Positions 24,393-33,109 of a DNA stretch of 64,000 bases are shown piece after piece; position 1 is the first letter of the stretch; each line of letters starts with the position of its first letter. Source of the stretch: Nonomuraea gerenzanensis (lineage in GTDB: Bacteria; Actinomycetota; Actinomycetes; Streptosporangiales; Streptosporangiaceae); the NCBI RefSeq assembly GCF_020215645.1, contig NZ_CP084058.1:8060001-8124000 (forward strand), read 5' to 3'. The translations under genes were made by a program, and so were the position numbers. A model generated the notes under the pieces. That model saw nothing but the letters and a program-made list of their open reading frames with translations, searched no databases and was not told the DNA's origin.

Positions 24393-24598
24393 ACACCAGG
24401 ATCAGCACAGCCGACGCCGCCCAGCTCTACCGGATCCCCGCCCGCACCCTCCGTCGCTGGCACCAAGAGGGCCGAATCACCGTCCACCGCGACGGCCGAA
24501 ACCTGTGGTGGGACTGCAACGAACTCGACCAGCTCGCAGAACAGCGCGGCGCAGGCCGCTTGCCAAGAACGCCCGTAATGGCCGATCATCAGCACTAA
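24389..24598 (+). CDS. Helix-turn-helix (HTH_17/excisionase-like) protein
   Basis: 69 residues from GTG 24389. STADAAQLYRIPARTLRRWH followed by EGRITVHRDGRNLWW is a MerR/Xis-type winged helix: helix, turn, recognition helix, then the arginine-bearing wing. As the last early gene, directly upstream of the regulatory gap before the late operon, it may control late transcription or assist excision. Confidence 0.7.
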   Translation: MNTRISTADAAQLYRIPARTLRRWHQEGRITVHRDGRNLWWDCNELDQLAEQRGAGRLPRTPVMADHQH

Positions 24599-24640
24599 CG
24601 TACCTGACCTATCGGCACACCAGCCCCACACCGACAGTCA

Positions 24641-24754
24641 CACAACGTAGATGAACTACACAGAGTGACGGTCACGGAGAGCGCGGGCAACACGTAGCGT
24701 GACAAATGAGATCATGGCTTTGATCTGCGGAAACACGTAGAGTAACCACATAAT
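24641..24754 (+). promoter_or_regulatory. Late-operon control region with three ACGTAG repeats
   Basis: ACGTAG followed by a G/A-rich half (ATGAAC, CGTGAC, AGTAAC) occurs at 24645, 24692 and 24735, spaced 47 and 43 bp, close to four helical turns. A possible promoter overlaps the last copy: TTGATC (24720-24725), 17-bp spacer, TAACCA (24743-24748). GTGACGGTCACGGA near 24665 and a related CGTCACCGTCACGGAAAGTGAC-type stretch near 24890 add further inverted elements. The gap 24599-24923 holds no convincing gene. Confidence 0.4.
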
Positions 24755-24923
24755 GGTCAACGATCAAGCCTGCGACCTGCGACAATGTGCGTTTATGCAG
24801 GTCAGGGGGCTACCGAAAGTTGGCGATCATGGCCCTGGTGACCCCGCCCGCAGCCCTCCTTTTTTCTGTACGAGTCTGGGGCTACTCAGCGTCACCGTCA
24901 CGGAAAGTGACATATGACCGAGC

Positions 24924-25730
24924 GTGACAGCCGGGCGGGTGATCACGCTGAGTCAGATGCCCCGGATCTGCCCCGGCTGCCGCCAGCGAGTCACCGGCAC
25001 ATGCCCGACCTGCGACCAGCCAAGCTCGCGGAAGCCCCGGCAACGCGCCGGGTACGGGCGCAACGAGCAGCGCCGGCGCGCGGACGTCGTACGGGTGCAC
25101 GTCGAGCAGCACGGGTGGGTGTGCCCTGGGTGGCGGCGCGCGGCGCATCCGGCCGAGGACCTGACTGCGGACCATGTGCAGCCGACGGCGCGCGGCGGGG
25201 GTCCGGCCGGGCCGCTCCGGGTGCTGTGCAGGTCGTGTAATTCCGCTCGGCGGGCCGAGCTGGACACGCCGCAGATGGTGGGCGTGACTGTGACGCTGGT
25301 GGCGGGCCCGCCCTGCTCGGGCAAGTCGACGTACGTGCGTGAGCAGGCGCTTGCCAGCGACCTGGTGGTGGACTACGACGCGCTCGCGGCGGCGCTGCGG
25401 GTCGATGGCGAGCTGTACGCACACCTGGACAGCCATCGGCCGTTCGTGACGGAGGCCCGAGACGCGGTGCTGGACCGGGTGGTGCTCGGGAACCACGGGG
25501 TGCGGCGGGTGTGGGTGATGGCGTCGGCCGCGAAGCGCGCGGTGCGGGAGTCGTACCGGCGCCGGTATGGGGCTGCCGTGGTGGTGGTGTGGGCGCCCGA
25601 AGAGGTGTGCCTGCGGCGGGCGATGGGTGAGCGGCCTGCGGCGTGGTGGGGGCATGTGCGGGGCTGGTTCGAGGCGTACGAGGCGGATGAGCGGGATCTG
25701 GTAGTCCGGGAGACGGCTGGGAGGTCGTGA
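24924..25730 (+). CDS. HNH endonuclease fused to a P-loop kinase-like domain
   Basis: 268 residues from GTG 24924 (an ATG at 24957, directly before RICPGCRQRV, is an alternative; neither has a good ribosome-binding site). Residues about 12-120: zinc cysteines CPGC ... CPTC and an HNH core LTADHVQPTARGGGPAGPL with LCRSCNSARR. Residues about 122-268: Walker A GPPCSGKSTYV, DYDALAAAL, and a distal RRVWVMASAAKRAVRESYRR, like small P-loop kinases. HNH proteins beside terminase genes assist cos cleavage. The fused kinase-like half is less usual. Confidence 0.75.
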   Translation: MTAGRVITLSQMPRICPGCRQRVTGTCPTCDQPSSRKPRQRAGYGRNEQRRRADVVRVHVEQHGWVCPGWRRAAHPAEDLTADHVQPTARGGGPAGPLRVLCRSCNSARRAELDTPQMVGVTVTLVAGPPCSGKSTYVREQALASDLVVDYDALAAALRVDGELYAHLDSHRPFVTEARDAVLDRVVLGNHGVRRVWVMASAAKRAVRESYRRRYGAAVVVVWAPEEVCLRRAMGERPAAWWGHVRGWFEAYEADERDLVVRETAGRS

Positions 25731-25870
25731 TGGTGGTCGAGCTGCTGGCCCTGGTGGCGTTTCTGGCGTCGGCGATCTGGGCGGGCATTCAGCGGGCGTG
25801 GCCGGTGTGCCTGCTGGCGGTCGGCGCTTTCCTGCTGGTGCTGGCTGGCACTGGCCTGATCGACGGCTGA
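25730..25870 (+). CDS. 46-residue double-span membrane peptide
   Basis: Start ATGA overlaps the HNH gene stop. The whole product is hydrophobic: a first span (LLALVAFLASAIWAG), a short basic turn with Gln-Arg, and a second span (VCLLAVGAFLLVLAG). The gap to the small terminase start is one base. Its coupling to both neighbours argues for a real gene. The role is unknown. Confidence 0.6.
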   Translation: MVVELLALVAFLASAIWAGIQRAWPVCLLAVGAFLLVLAGTGLIDG

Positions 25871-25871
25871 C

Positions 25872-26420
25872 ATGGCCGGCCGTGGCCCGGCGCCGAAGGA
25901 TCCGAGCGAGCGGCAGCGCCGGAACGCGCCGAAGAACCTGGAACTCGTAGTCCCCGGCCTTGAGCCGCCCGTGGCCGAGGAGGACGGGCCGCCGCCGGCG
26001 CCCGACTACCTCCTGCCAGCCACGAAGGACCGGTGGGCGTCCTACTGGACCTCGCCGGTGGCCAAACTGGTGGACGCAGTCAGCGACTTGCCCGCACTGG
26101 AGCGGCTGTTCTGGCTCTACGACGACCTCGAACGCAGCCGCCAGGCCGTCGCGGAGACCGGGCACGTCATCACCGGCAGCAAGGGCCAGCAGGTCATGAA
26201 CCCGCTGCTCCGCCACATGCAGACGCAAGCCGCGGAGACCCGTCAGTTGGAGGACCGGTTCGGGCTGTCGCCGCGGGCCCGGCTGTCGCTGAACCTCACT
26301 CTCGGGCAGGCGGCGCAGTCGCTGGCGGACCTGAACGGGCCGTTCATGGAGGCCGGGGGTGATGACGATGACCCCCGGATGGATGTCGTCGAGGCCGAGG
26401 TGGTCGACGACGTCGGGTGA
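25872..26420 (+). CDS. terS: Terminase small subunit, P27 family
   Basis: 182 residues. It opens MAGRGPAPKDPSERQRRNAP, a signature of phage terminase small subunits of the P27 family, and has the central helices LFWLYDDLERSRQAV and MNPLLRHMQTQAAETRQLED typical of it. It would recognise phage DNA (cos or pac) and bring it to the large subunit encoded next. Confidence 0.85.
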   Translation: MAGRGPAPKDPSERQRRNAPKNLELVVPGLEPPVAEEDGPPPAPDYLLPATKDRWASYWTSPVAKLVDAVSDLPALERLFWLYDDLERSRQAVAETGHVITGSKGQQVMNPLLRHMQTQAAETRQLEDRFGLSPRARLSLNLTLGQAAQSLADLNGPFMEAGGDDDDPRMDVVEAEVVDDVG

Positions 26421-26426
26421 GCCCCG

Positions 26427-27917
26427 ATGAGTCTCGCAGTGGCCTGCCGGCCGCTGTCGGCACCGCGGAACCTCGGCTGGCCGTCGCACGGCCGGATCGT
26501 GTGCGGGTGGATTCAGGCCCACTGCGTGTACGGCGAGGGCGACTACTTCGGCCAGCCCGTCAGGTTGCAGCGGTGGCAGAAGCAGATCATCTACTGGTTG
26601 TACGAGTACAACCCGGCCACCGGCGAGCGCCGCTTCCGTGAGGCGCTCATCGAGGTGCCGAAGGGGCAGGGCAAGACGCCGCTGAACGGCTGGATCCAAC
26701 TGTTCGAACTGCTCGGCCCGCCGCTGTTCGGCCCGAAGGGCAGCCCGCTGATCCCGGTCGCGGCCGCGTCATTCGAGCAGGCGGACCTGCTGTTCGGCGA
26801 CATGAAGCACTGCTGCCGCGAGTCGCCGACGCTCCGCCACCACGTGGACACCTACGACACCGAGATCCTGGTGCGTTCTGGCCCGGGCCGCTCCTACCGG
26901 GTGGCGGCGGTGGCCGGCACGAACGACGGCCAGCGGCCATCGAGCATGGGCGCGGATGAGATCCACGAGTGGCTGGGGCCGAAGGAGCGCGTGCACCTGG
27001 TGCTGGTCAACGGCATGTCGAAGCGGGCCAACAGCCTGGTGGTGAACACGACCACGCCGGGCTCGAACCTGGACACGATGGCCGGCCGCAAGCACCTGTA
27101 CGGCTACCGGGTGAACGCCGGCGAGGTCGACGACCCGCGGTTCATGTTCGTGCACTACGGGATCCCGGACGGCCTGTACGACCTGACGGTGGAGGAGCAT
27201 CTGGTTGCCGCGGTGCTCGCGGCGAACCCTGCGGCGGGCACGTTCCTGCGCACCGATGACGTGGTGGCGAGGTTTTACCAGATTCCGGAGTTCGAGTACC
27301 GCCGCTACCACCTGGGCCAGTGGACGCGCGCGGACGAGTCGTGGCTGCCGCCGGGGGCGTGGGAGTCGTGCGCCGGCCAGGCCGATATCCGGCCGGATCT
27401 GCCGTCGCAGGTGGCGGTGGATATGGCGCTCAAGCATGACAGCGTGGCCGTGGTGGTGGCGCAGCAGCGGCCGGACGGGCGGGTGGCGGTGCAGGCGCGG
27501 GTGTGGGATCCGGCCGGCGACACGATCGACGTGCACGCGGTGGAGAACCATCTCAGGCAGTTGCACCGCGATCTGCGGGTGGACACGGTCGCCTACGACC
27601 CGGCCTACTTTCAGCGGTCGGCGGAGGTGCTGCTCGATGAGGGCCTGCCGATGGCGGAGTTCTCCCAGGGCGCCAGCTCGATGGTGCCGGCGTGTCAGGA
27701 CGCCTACCGGCTCATCTGCGAGGGCCTGGTGGTGCACGGCGACGACCCGGTGCTGACGGATCACGTGCTGTCGGCGGCGGTGCGGGAGACCGACACCGGG
27801 TGGCGGCTGTCGAAGGGCCGCTCCCGCCGCAAGATCGACGCGTGTATCGCGATGGTGATGGCGCTGTTCCTGTCCCAGGTGCCGGCCGAGGTGGCGGCGC
27901 CGCCGAACCTGTGGTGA
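26427..27917 (+). CDS. terL: Terminase large subunit
   Basis: 496 residues. Walker A EVPKGQGKTPLNG (about residue 75), Walker B SSMGADEIHEW (about 175), coupling motif LVVNTTTPGS, and a nuclease domain with AVDMALKHDSVAVVVAQ (first Asp) and RKIDACIAMVMAL (last Asp). Length and motifs fit terminases of HK97-like siphoviruses. The protein packages DNA into the prohead using ATP and cuts it at the end. Confidence 0.95.
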   Translation: MSLAVACRPLSAPRNLGWPSHGRIVCGWIQAHCVYGEGDYFGQPVRLQRWQKQIIYWLYEYNPATGERRFREALIEVPKGQGKTPLNGWIQLFELLGPPLFGPKGSPLIPVAAASFEQADLLFGDMKHCCRESPTLRHHVDTYDTEILVRSGPGRSYRVAAVAGTNDGQRPSSMGADEIHEWLGPKERVHLVLVNGMSKRANSLVVNTTTPGSNLDTMAGRKHLYGYRVNAGEVDDPRFMFVHYGIPDGLYDLTVEEHLVAAVLAANPAAGTFLRTDDVVARFYQIPEFEYRRYHLGQWTRADESWLPPGAWESCAGQADIRPDLPSQVAVDMALKHDSVAVVVAQQRPDGRVAVQARVWDPAGDTIDVHAVENHLRQLHRDLRVDTVAYDPAYFQRSAEVLLDEGLPMAEFSQGASSMVPACQDAYRLICEGLVVHGDDPVLTDHVLSAAVRETDTGWRLSKGRSRRKIDACIAMVMALFLSQVPAEVAAPPNLW

Positions 27918-27929
27918 GGAGGGGGCGGG

Positions 27930-28118
27930 ATGCGTCTGATGGTCGCCGTCGAGGTGGTGTTTGTGCTGGTGTTCCTGGCCGGGGTGGCGCTCGTGTTCGT
28001 GCCGGCGGCGCTCATCGTTGGCGGGCTGCTCGGCGTGCTCGCCATCGAGCGAGCGTCGGCGCGGCGCCCGTCCGGCGGTGACGTGGTCGACCTGCGGTCC
28101 CGGGGCAGGGCGGCGTGA
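27930..28118 (+). CDS. Small membrane protein between terminase and portal
   Basis: 62 residues with two hydrophobic stretches (VAVEVVFVLVFLAGVALVF, ALIVGGLLGVLAIE) and an arginine-rich tail (RASARRPSGGDVVDLRSRG). Its stop overlaps the portal start by 4 nt. Short hydrophobic genes at this place are common in actinophage head operons; the role is not known. Confidence 0.7.
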   Translation: MRLMVAVEVVFVLVFLAGVALVFVPAALIVGGLLGVLAIERASARRPSGGDVVDLRSRGRAA

Positions 28119-29356
28119 GCCTGTTCGGGCTGTTCGAGCGCCGCTCCCCCGAGAATCCGGCGGTGCCGTTGACCTCGGCGACGCTGTTGGAGTGGATGGG
28201 CGGCCCGCGCACATCCTCCGGCGTGCGGGTGTCGGAGAAGGGCGCGCTGGCGTTCAGCGCGGTGTGGCGGTGCACGTCGCTGATCTCGGGGGTGTCGTCG
28301 GCGCTGCCTCTGCACGTCTACCGGGACGGCACCCACGACCGGCAGCCGTCGCAACTGCTGAAGAACCCACACCCGGAGTTGACCGCGCTGGAGGTGTGGC
28401 GGCTAACGTACGCGCACCGCTGCCTGTGGGGCAACGCCTATGTGCAGAAGGTCCGCGACAACGGCGGCCGCGTCCGTGAGCTGTGGCCGGTCACCCCGGA
28501 CCGGGTGCAGGTGGACCGCGAGAAGCCGACCGTCGGCAACCCGTCCGGCAAGACGTTCTGGGTGACCGACGACTGGGGCGGCGTGCACCGGCTGACGCCG
28601 CGGGAGATCCTGCACATGCCGGGCATGGGCTACGACGGCGTGTGCGGGGTGTCGCCGGTCCGGGCCGCCTCCGCGGCGATCGGGCTGGCGCTCGCGGCCG
28701 AGGAGTACGGGGCCCGCCTGTTCGGCTCTGGCAACCTCATGTCCGGCATCCTGCAGACCGAGCAGCGGCTGGAGAACGACGACGCCGACCGGTTGAAGGC
28801 CCGATGGAAGGCGAAGATGTCGGGTCTGGATAAAGCGCACGACATCGCGGTGCTCGACTCGGGCGCGTCGTTCCAACCGGTGTCACTGCCGGCCAAGGAC
28901 TCCCAGTTCCTGGAGTCGCGCTCGTTCGAGGTGGAGGAGATCGGCCGCTGGTTCGGGGTGCCGCACTTCCTGCTCGGGCTGACCGCGAAAAGCACGTCGT
29001 GGGGTACCGGGCTGGAGCAGCAGGCGATCGGCTGGGTCAAGTTCGACCTGCACCCCACTTGGTTGGCGCCGACCGAGCAGCGGCTCACCAAGGAACTGCT
29101 CGGCGCGTCGGTAACGGCCGGCTACAAGATCGAAGGCTTGTTGCGTGGCGACAGCCGGGCCCGCGCCGAGTTCTACCGGGTGATGCGCGAGGTTGGCGCG
29201 TTCTCCGCGAACGACATCCGCGACCTGGAGGACCTGCCGCCGGTCGACGGCGGCGATCTGTACTTGCAGCCGATGAACATGGCGCCGCTCGGTAGCGACC
29301 CCACCGAACCTGACGAGCCCAGTGACGACCTTGACGACGATGAGGGCGGCGAGTGA
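28115..29356 (+). CDS. Portal protein, HK97 family
   Basis: 413 residues from GTG 28115. Typical portal elements: SEKGALAFSAVWRCTSLISG, VRELWPVTPDRVQVDREK, GMGYDGVCGVSPVRAASAAI, SMRS-equivalent RSFEVEEIGRWFGVPHFLL and FDLHPTWLAPTEQRL. It forms the dodecameric ring through which DNA enters and to which tail connectors bind. The acidic tail (DDLDDDEGGE) abuts the protease gene. Confidence 0.95.
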   Translation: MSLFGLFERRSPENPAVPLTSATLLEWMGGPRTSSGVRVSEKGALAFSAVWRCTSLISGVSSALPLHVYRDGTHDRQPSQLLKNPHPELTALEVWRLTYAHRCLWGNAYVQKVRDNGGRVRELWPVTPDRVQVDREKPTVGNPSGKTFWVTDDWGGVHRLTPREILHMPGMGYDGVCGVSPVRAASAAIGLALAAEEYGARLFGSGNLMSGILQTEQRLENDDADRLKARWKAKMSGLDKAHDIAVLDSGASFQPVSLPAKDSQFLESRSFEVEEIGRWFGVPHFLLGLTAKSTSWGTGLEQQAIGWVKFDLHPTWLAPTEQRLTKELLGASVTAGYKIEGLLRGDSRARAEFYRVMREVGAFSANDIRDLEDLPPVDGGDLYLQPMNMAPLGSDPTEPDEPSDDLDDDEGGE

Positions 29357-29357
29357 G

Positions 29358-30158
29358 ATGACGCTGACCGTGACCACCGAGGAGCGCCGCCGGCTCGCCC
29401 TCGCGGCGACCGGCGCCGAGCTGCGCGCCGACGACTCCGGCAATGAACGGTTCGTCGGCCTCGCCAGCCCGTTCAACGTGCGGGCACCCATCGGCAACCC
29501 GAAGACGTGGGGATTCTTCGAGGAGTTCGCGCCGGGCGCCTACACCAAGACCCTCAACGAGGGCGACCAGCGGATGCTGATCGACCACGACTCCTACTAC
29601 GTCGTCTCGCGCGTGTCGGCCGGCACGCTCAAGCTGGCCCAGTCCGCGCGCGGGCTGGAGGTCGACTCGCGCCTCGACGAGGAACTGTCGTATGTGCGGG
29701 ACCTGAAGGCGAACCTGCGCAATGCCAACATCACCGGCATGTCGATCGGGTTCTACGTGGTCAAGGACTCGTGGAGCCTGATCGAGGTCGAGGAGGAGGG
29801 CGACGACGGGAAGATCCGCGTGTATGAGGCGGAGCTGCGCACCGTCCACGAGGTGCGTCTCATCGAAGTCTCGGCGGTCACCTTCCCGGCGTTCGCCGAC
29901 ACCGAGGCCGAACTGAACAGCGTGGCGTCCGCCCTCGCACTGCGGGCGGACGCGGGCGCGGTCGAGCGCCGCGCCGCACACCGTCCCGAACTCCGGGACG
30001 TTTTGCAGGTCATCGCGCCGCGCGAGCCGGGTGAGTCCACTCGCGCTGACGAAACCCCCGAGCCGGGAGAGACCACTCGGAGGCACGTCGAGGAGATCGA
30101 CCTGGCCATGCGGGGGCTGGCGGCCCGCTTCCCCGGGCTGACATTGCCCACCGCCTGA
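29358..30158 (+). CDS. Prohead protease, HK97 family
   Basis: 266 residues from ATG 29358. GLASPFNVRAPIGNPKTWGF, FAPGAYTKTL, MLIDHDSYYVVSRVSAGTLK (catalytic His of the S78 fold), ANITGMSIGFYV and LIEVSAVTFPAFADTEAEL (Ser) match caudoviral prohead proteases. It matures the capsid by cleaving the scaffold region of the capsid protein encoded next. The C-terminal 70 residues are charged and not conserved. Confidence 0.9.
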   Translation: MTLTVTTEERRRLALAATGAELRADDSGNERFVGLASPFNVRAPIGNPKTWGFFEEFAPGAYTKTLNEGDQRMLIDHDSYYVVSRVSAGTLKLAQSARGLEVDSRLDEELSYVRDLKANLRNANITGMSIGFYVVKDSWSLIEVEEEGDDGKIRVYEAELRTVHEVRLIEVSAVTFPAFADTEAELNSVASALALRADAGAVERRAAHRPELRDVLQVIAPREPGESTRADETPEPGETTRRHVEEIDLAMRGLAARFPGLTLPTA

Positions 30159-30218
30159 CCCATTCCCGATCCACGACCCCGCAGGCCGGGGCCGTCGGCA
30201 TGCCCTGAGGAGGGGAAC

Positions 30219-31469
30219 GTGAGCACTGCGCTCAACCGGCTCATCGATGAGCAGAACCAGATCTGGGAGCGGATGCAGGAGATTCGCCGCGGCCTGGACG
30301 ACCGTGACATGACCGCTGAGGAGCGGGACAACTGGGACGCTGCGGAGACACGGCTGACCCAGGTCAGCGAGGACATCGAGCGGCTGCAGCGGGACGACGC
30401 CCGCCAGCGGATCGACCGCTCCCAGATCGTCACCGCCACCGGCCGCCAGGACGACGGCACCAGCGAGCAGCGCGACACCGCGGCCGAGCGCGAGCAGCGC
30501 TACGCGGACGCGTTCTACGGCTTCATTCGCCGCGGCCTGGACCGGCTCACCCCGGAGCAGCGCGAACTGCTGGCCGCCGGGTACGGTGAGGTCCGCGCCC
30601 AGGGCACCGTAATCGACACCGCCGGCGGCTACCTGGTCCCGGAGGGCTTCCGCAACACGATGACCGAGACCATGGTCGCGTTCGGCGGCATCATGAACAT
30701 CTGCACGGTCATCTCCACCGGCACCGGCCAGGACCTGCCGTGGCCGACGAACGATGACACCGGCAACAAGGGCGCCATCCTGGCGGAGAACACGCAGATC
30801 TCCGAGCAGGACGTGGCGATCGGCCAGCGCAAGCTGTCCGCATACACCTACACGTCCAAGCTGGTCCGGGTCGCCCTACAGCTGCTACAGGACTCGGTGT
30901 TCGACCTGGAGGGCTGGCTGCCCGGCGTGCTCGGCACCCGGATCGGACGCGCCGTCGCGGAGCACCTGGCCACCGGCACCGGCGTCGACCAGCCGCTCGG
31001 CATCACCACCGGCGGCACCGTCGGCAAGACCGGCGCCGTCAGCGCGTCGGCGGTCATCACCTACGACGACACCGTCGACCTGGAGCACTCCGTCAACAGC
31101 GCCTACCGGGCGGGCGCCCGCTACGTCATGGCCGACAGCATGCTGAAGCTGCTGCGCAAGCTGAAGGACTCCGACGGCCGCCCGATCTGGGTGCCAATCC
31201 CGGCGCCCGGCTTCCCGGCCACGATCAACGGCTTCCCGTACACGATCGACGATGGCATGCCCGCCCCCGCGGTCAGCGCCAAGAGCATCGCGTTCGGCGA
31301 CTTCCGGCGCGGCTACATCGTTCGCCGCGTGCAGGACGTGCAACTGCAGATCCTGCGCGAGCGCTACGCCGACTACCTGCAGGTCGGTTTCCACGGCTTC
31401 AGCAGGCTGGATGGCCGCATCGACGACGCCGCGGCGATCCGGCTGTTCCAGCACGGCGCCGCGGCCTGA
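30219..31469 (+). CDS. Major capsid protein, HK97 gp5 family
   Basis: 416 residues from GTG 30219 with AGGAGGGG upstream. Residues 1-110 form a delta/scaffold domain of charged helices (MDxxxxEERDNWDAAETRLT type). The shell domain follows: YLVPEGFRNTMTETMVAFGG, LPWPTNDDTGNKGAILAENT, GRAVAEHLATGTGVDQPLG, ending FSRLDGRIDDAAAIRLFQHG. That is the typical HK97 fold layout. A hairpin (30177-30193) lies in the leader. Confidence 0.95.
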   Translation: MSTALNRLIDEQNQIWERMQEIRRGLDDRDMTAEERDNWDAAETRLTQVSEDIERLQRDDARQRIDRSQIVTATGRQDDGTSEQRDTAAEREQRYADAFYGFIRRGLDRLTPEQRELLAAGYGEVRAQGTVIDTAGGYLVPEGFRNTMTETMVAFGGIMNICTVISTGTGQDLPWPTNDDTGNKGAILAENTQISEQDVAIGQRKLSAYTYTSKLVRVALQLLQDSVFDLEGWLPGVLGTRIGRAVAEHLATGTGVDQPLGITTGGTVGKTGAVSASAVITYDDTVDLEHSVNSAYRAGARYVMADSMLKLLRKLKDSDGRPIWVPIPAPGFPATINGFPYTIDDGMPAPAVSAKSIAFGDFRRGYIVRRVQDVQLQILRERYADYLQVGFHGFSRLDGRIDDAAAIRLFQHGAAA

Positions 31470-31482
31470 GAGGAGAAGACCG

Positions 31483-31890
31483 ATGAAGGACCTGTACAGC
31501 AACGTTCTGCTCAAGCAGTCGCTGCTGCCCGCGACCCGCACCAACGGCACCGTCAACGGCAGCGCGGTGGACCGCAAGGAGGACGGCTGCGACTACCAGG
31601 CGGTGCTGGTGCTCGTCACCGCCGGCACCATCACCGACGGCACCCACACCATCGAGGTGCAGGACAGCGACGACGGTAGCAACTTCACCGCGGTTGCCGA
31701 CGCGTTCCTGCAGGGCGCGGAACCGGCGATCGCCGCCGCGGACGACAACAAGGACTACGCGATCGGCTACACCGGGCTGAAGCGCTACGTCCGCGTCGCG
31801 GTGACGACGGCGGGCGCCACCACGGGTGGCGTGTTCGGCGCGGCGGTGCTGCTCGGCAGCCCGGCGGTCGCGCCGGTGGTGAGGAACTGA
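31483..31890 (+). CDS. Head decoration or stabilising protein candidate
   Basis: 135 residues, ATG after GAGGAGA. A beta-rich protein (YQAVLVLVTAGTITDGTHTI, EVQDSDDGSNFTAV, KRYVRVAVTTAGATTGG). Genes of this size right after the major capsid gene often encode decoration proteins; that is inferred from position. Confidence 0.6.
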   Translation: MKDLYSNVLLKQSLLPATRTNGTVNGSAVDRKEDGCDYQAVLVLVTAGTITDGTHTIEVQDSDDGSNFTAVADAFLQGAEPAIAAADDNKDYAIGYTGLKRYVRVAVTTAGATTGGVFGAAVLLGSPAVAPVVRN

Positions 31891-31892
31891 CC

Positions 31893-32117
31893 ATGCCGAA
31901 GGTGCGGATCCTCACCGGCATCTCGGGCGTCGACGTGTCCTACACGCGAGGCCAGGAGGTCGAGCTGGACGGGCCGACCGCCACGTCGTGGTGTGAGGCG
32001 GGCATGGCCGAGCTCGTCCGCGACGAGACGCCGGAAACCCCGGAGCGGACATCCGCCGCCAAGCCGGAGACGACGGCACGCCGCTCGCGTGGCGGCCGTG
32101 CGAGCAAGTCCACCTGA
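31893..32117 (+). CDS. Small structural-region protein
   Basis: 74 residues, 2 nt after the previous stop. A short beta-rich start (VRILTGISGVDVSYTRGQEV) is followed by a basic, Thr/Arg-rich tail. Similar 70-residue proteins follow capsid genes in many siphoviruses; role unknown. Confidence 0.6.
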   Translation: MPKVRILTGISGVDVSYTRGQEVELDGPTATSWCEAGMAELVRDETPETPERTSAAKPETTARRSRGGRASKST

Positions 32118-32124
32118 TGCACGG

Positions 32125-32149
32125 CGGGAGCCCTCCGGCGGGGCTCCCG
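32125..32149 (+). terminator. Intra-operon hairpin after the capsid genes
   Basis: CGGGAGCCC and GGGCTCCCG form a perfect 9-bp stem around a 7-nt loop. There is no T-run, so it may attenuate or protect the capsid message, raising capsid expression over downstream genes. Confidence 0.5.
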
Positions 32150-32174
32150 TCCACCACTCGATGGGAGGTAGGTC

Positions 32175-32570
32175 GTGGCCGACAACCTGACCGACACAGC
32201 CGAAAACCTCGTCCTGGATTGGATCAACGGTGTCGGCAGCCCGACCCGGCCGACCACGCCGCTCAAGTGCCGACTGATGACCGCCAACGGCAGCGACTCG
32301 GCTGGCGGCACTGAGGTGACGAACTCGGGCGGCTCCACCTACGCCTCCCAGAACGTCACCGTCGGGGCGGCGTCCGGCGGCGCCACCAGCAACACCGGCG
32401 CGCTGACGTTCACCAACATGCCCGCGGTGACGGTCGTCGGCGTCGAGATCTGGGACTCCGCGGGCTCGCCGGTGCGGCTGTGGCACGGCCCGCTGGCGGC
32501 GAACAAGACCACGAACCTGGGCGACACGTTCGAGATCCCAGTCGGCGACCTCGACCTGTCGATCGGGTAG
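32175..32570 (+). CDS. Phage structural protein (beta-rich)
   Basis: 131 residues from GTG 32175 after GGGAGG. LMTANGSDSAGGTEVTNSGG and YASQNVTVGAASGGATSNTG are typical of small phage head/tail-fibre-associated proteins (phage tail fibre or minor capsid families). The C-terminal FEIPVGDLDLSIG suggests an interaction strand. Confidence 0.65.
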   Translation: MADNLTDTAENLVLDWINGVGSPTRPTTPLKCRLMTANGSDSAGGTEVTNSGGSTYASQNVTVGAASGGATSNTGALTFTNMPAVTVVGVEIWDSAGSPVRLWHGPLAANKTTNLGDTFEIPVGDLDLSIG

Positions 32571-32573
32571 CCG

Positions 32574-33098
32574 GTGGCGACCGGGTCGATACCGCTGCCG
32601 ATCGGCGCGGCGGTGCTGCCGGACGGCACGGCCAGCAACGCCGCCCCGGCCACGCAGCGGGTCAAAAGTTCCGCCGCGACGCCGACGCCGTACTTCCTGC
32701 AGTTCGCGTTCGACGCCGCCACCCGCGAGCAGGTGATGTGGGGCTTCCGGATGCCGGCCGACTACGCCTCCGCGCCCGTGCTGAAGGTGCAGTACAAGAT
32801 GGCCAGCGCCACCTCCGGCAACGTGGTCGTCGAGGCGCGGGTCGCGGCCGTGAGCGACGGCGACGCCACCGACGTGGACGCCAAAGGCTTCGGGACGGCG
32901 AATACCTCGGCCGCCACCGCCGTGCCGGCCACCGCGGGCCACCTGGATGAGATCAGTCTCACGCTCACCAACGCCGACTCGCTGGCCGCCGGCGACTTTG
33001 TCGTGCTGTACCTGGCCCGCGACGCCGCCAACGCCAGCGACACGGCGACCGGCGACATGGAGGTCGTCGGTGTGGCCGTGACCTACACCACCACCTAG
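32574..33098 (+). CDS. Beta-rich structural protein
   Basis: 174 residues from GTG 32574, 3 nt after the previous stop. FAFDAATREQVMWGFRMPAD and APVLKVQYKMASATSGNVVV with YLARDAANASDTATGDMEVV resemble a jelly-roll or Ig-like domain used in virion surface proteins. The identity is not established. Confidence 0.6.
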   Translation: MATGSIPLPIGAAVLPDGTASNAAPATQRVKSSAATPTPYFLQFAFDAATREQVMWGFRMPADYASAPVLKVQYKMASATSGNVVVEARVAAVSDGDATDVDAKGFGTANTSAATAVPATAGHLDEISLTLTNADSLAAGDFVVLYLARDAANASDTATGDMEVVGVAVTYTTT

Positions 33099-33109
33099 TA
33101 GGAGGCGGA

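Noticed and set aside
24882..26699. 605-codon minus-strand frame across HNH and terminase
   Set aside because: A shadow of three real plus-strand genes with clear HNH, terS and terL motifs.
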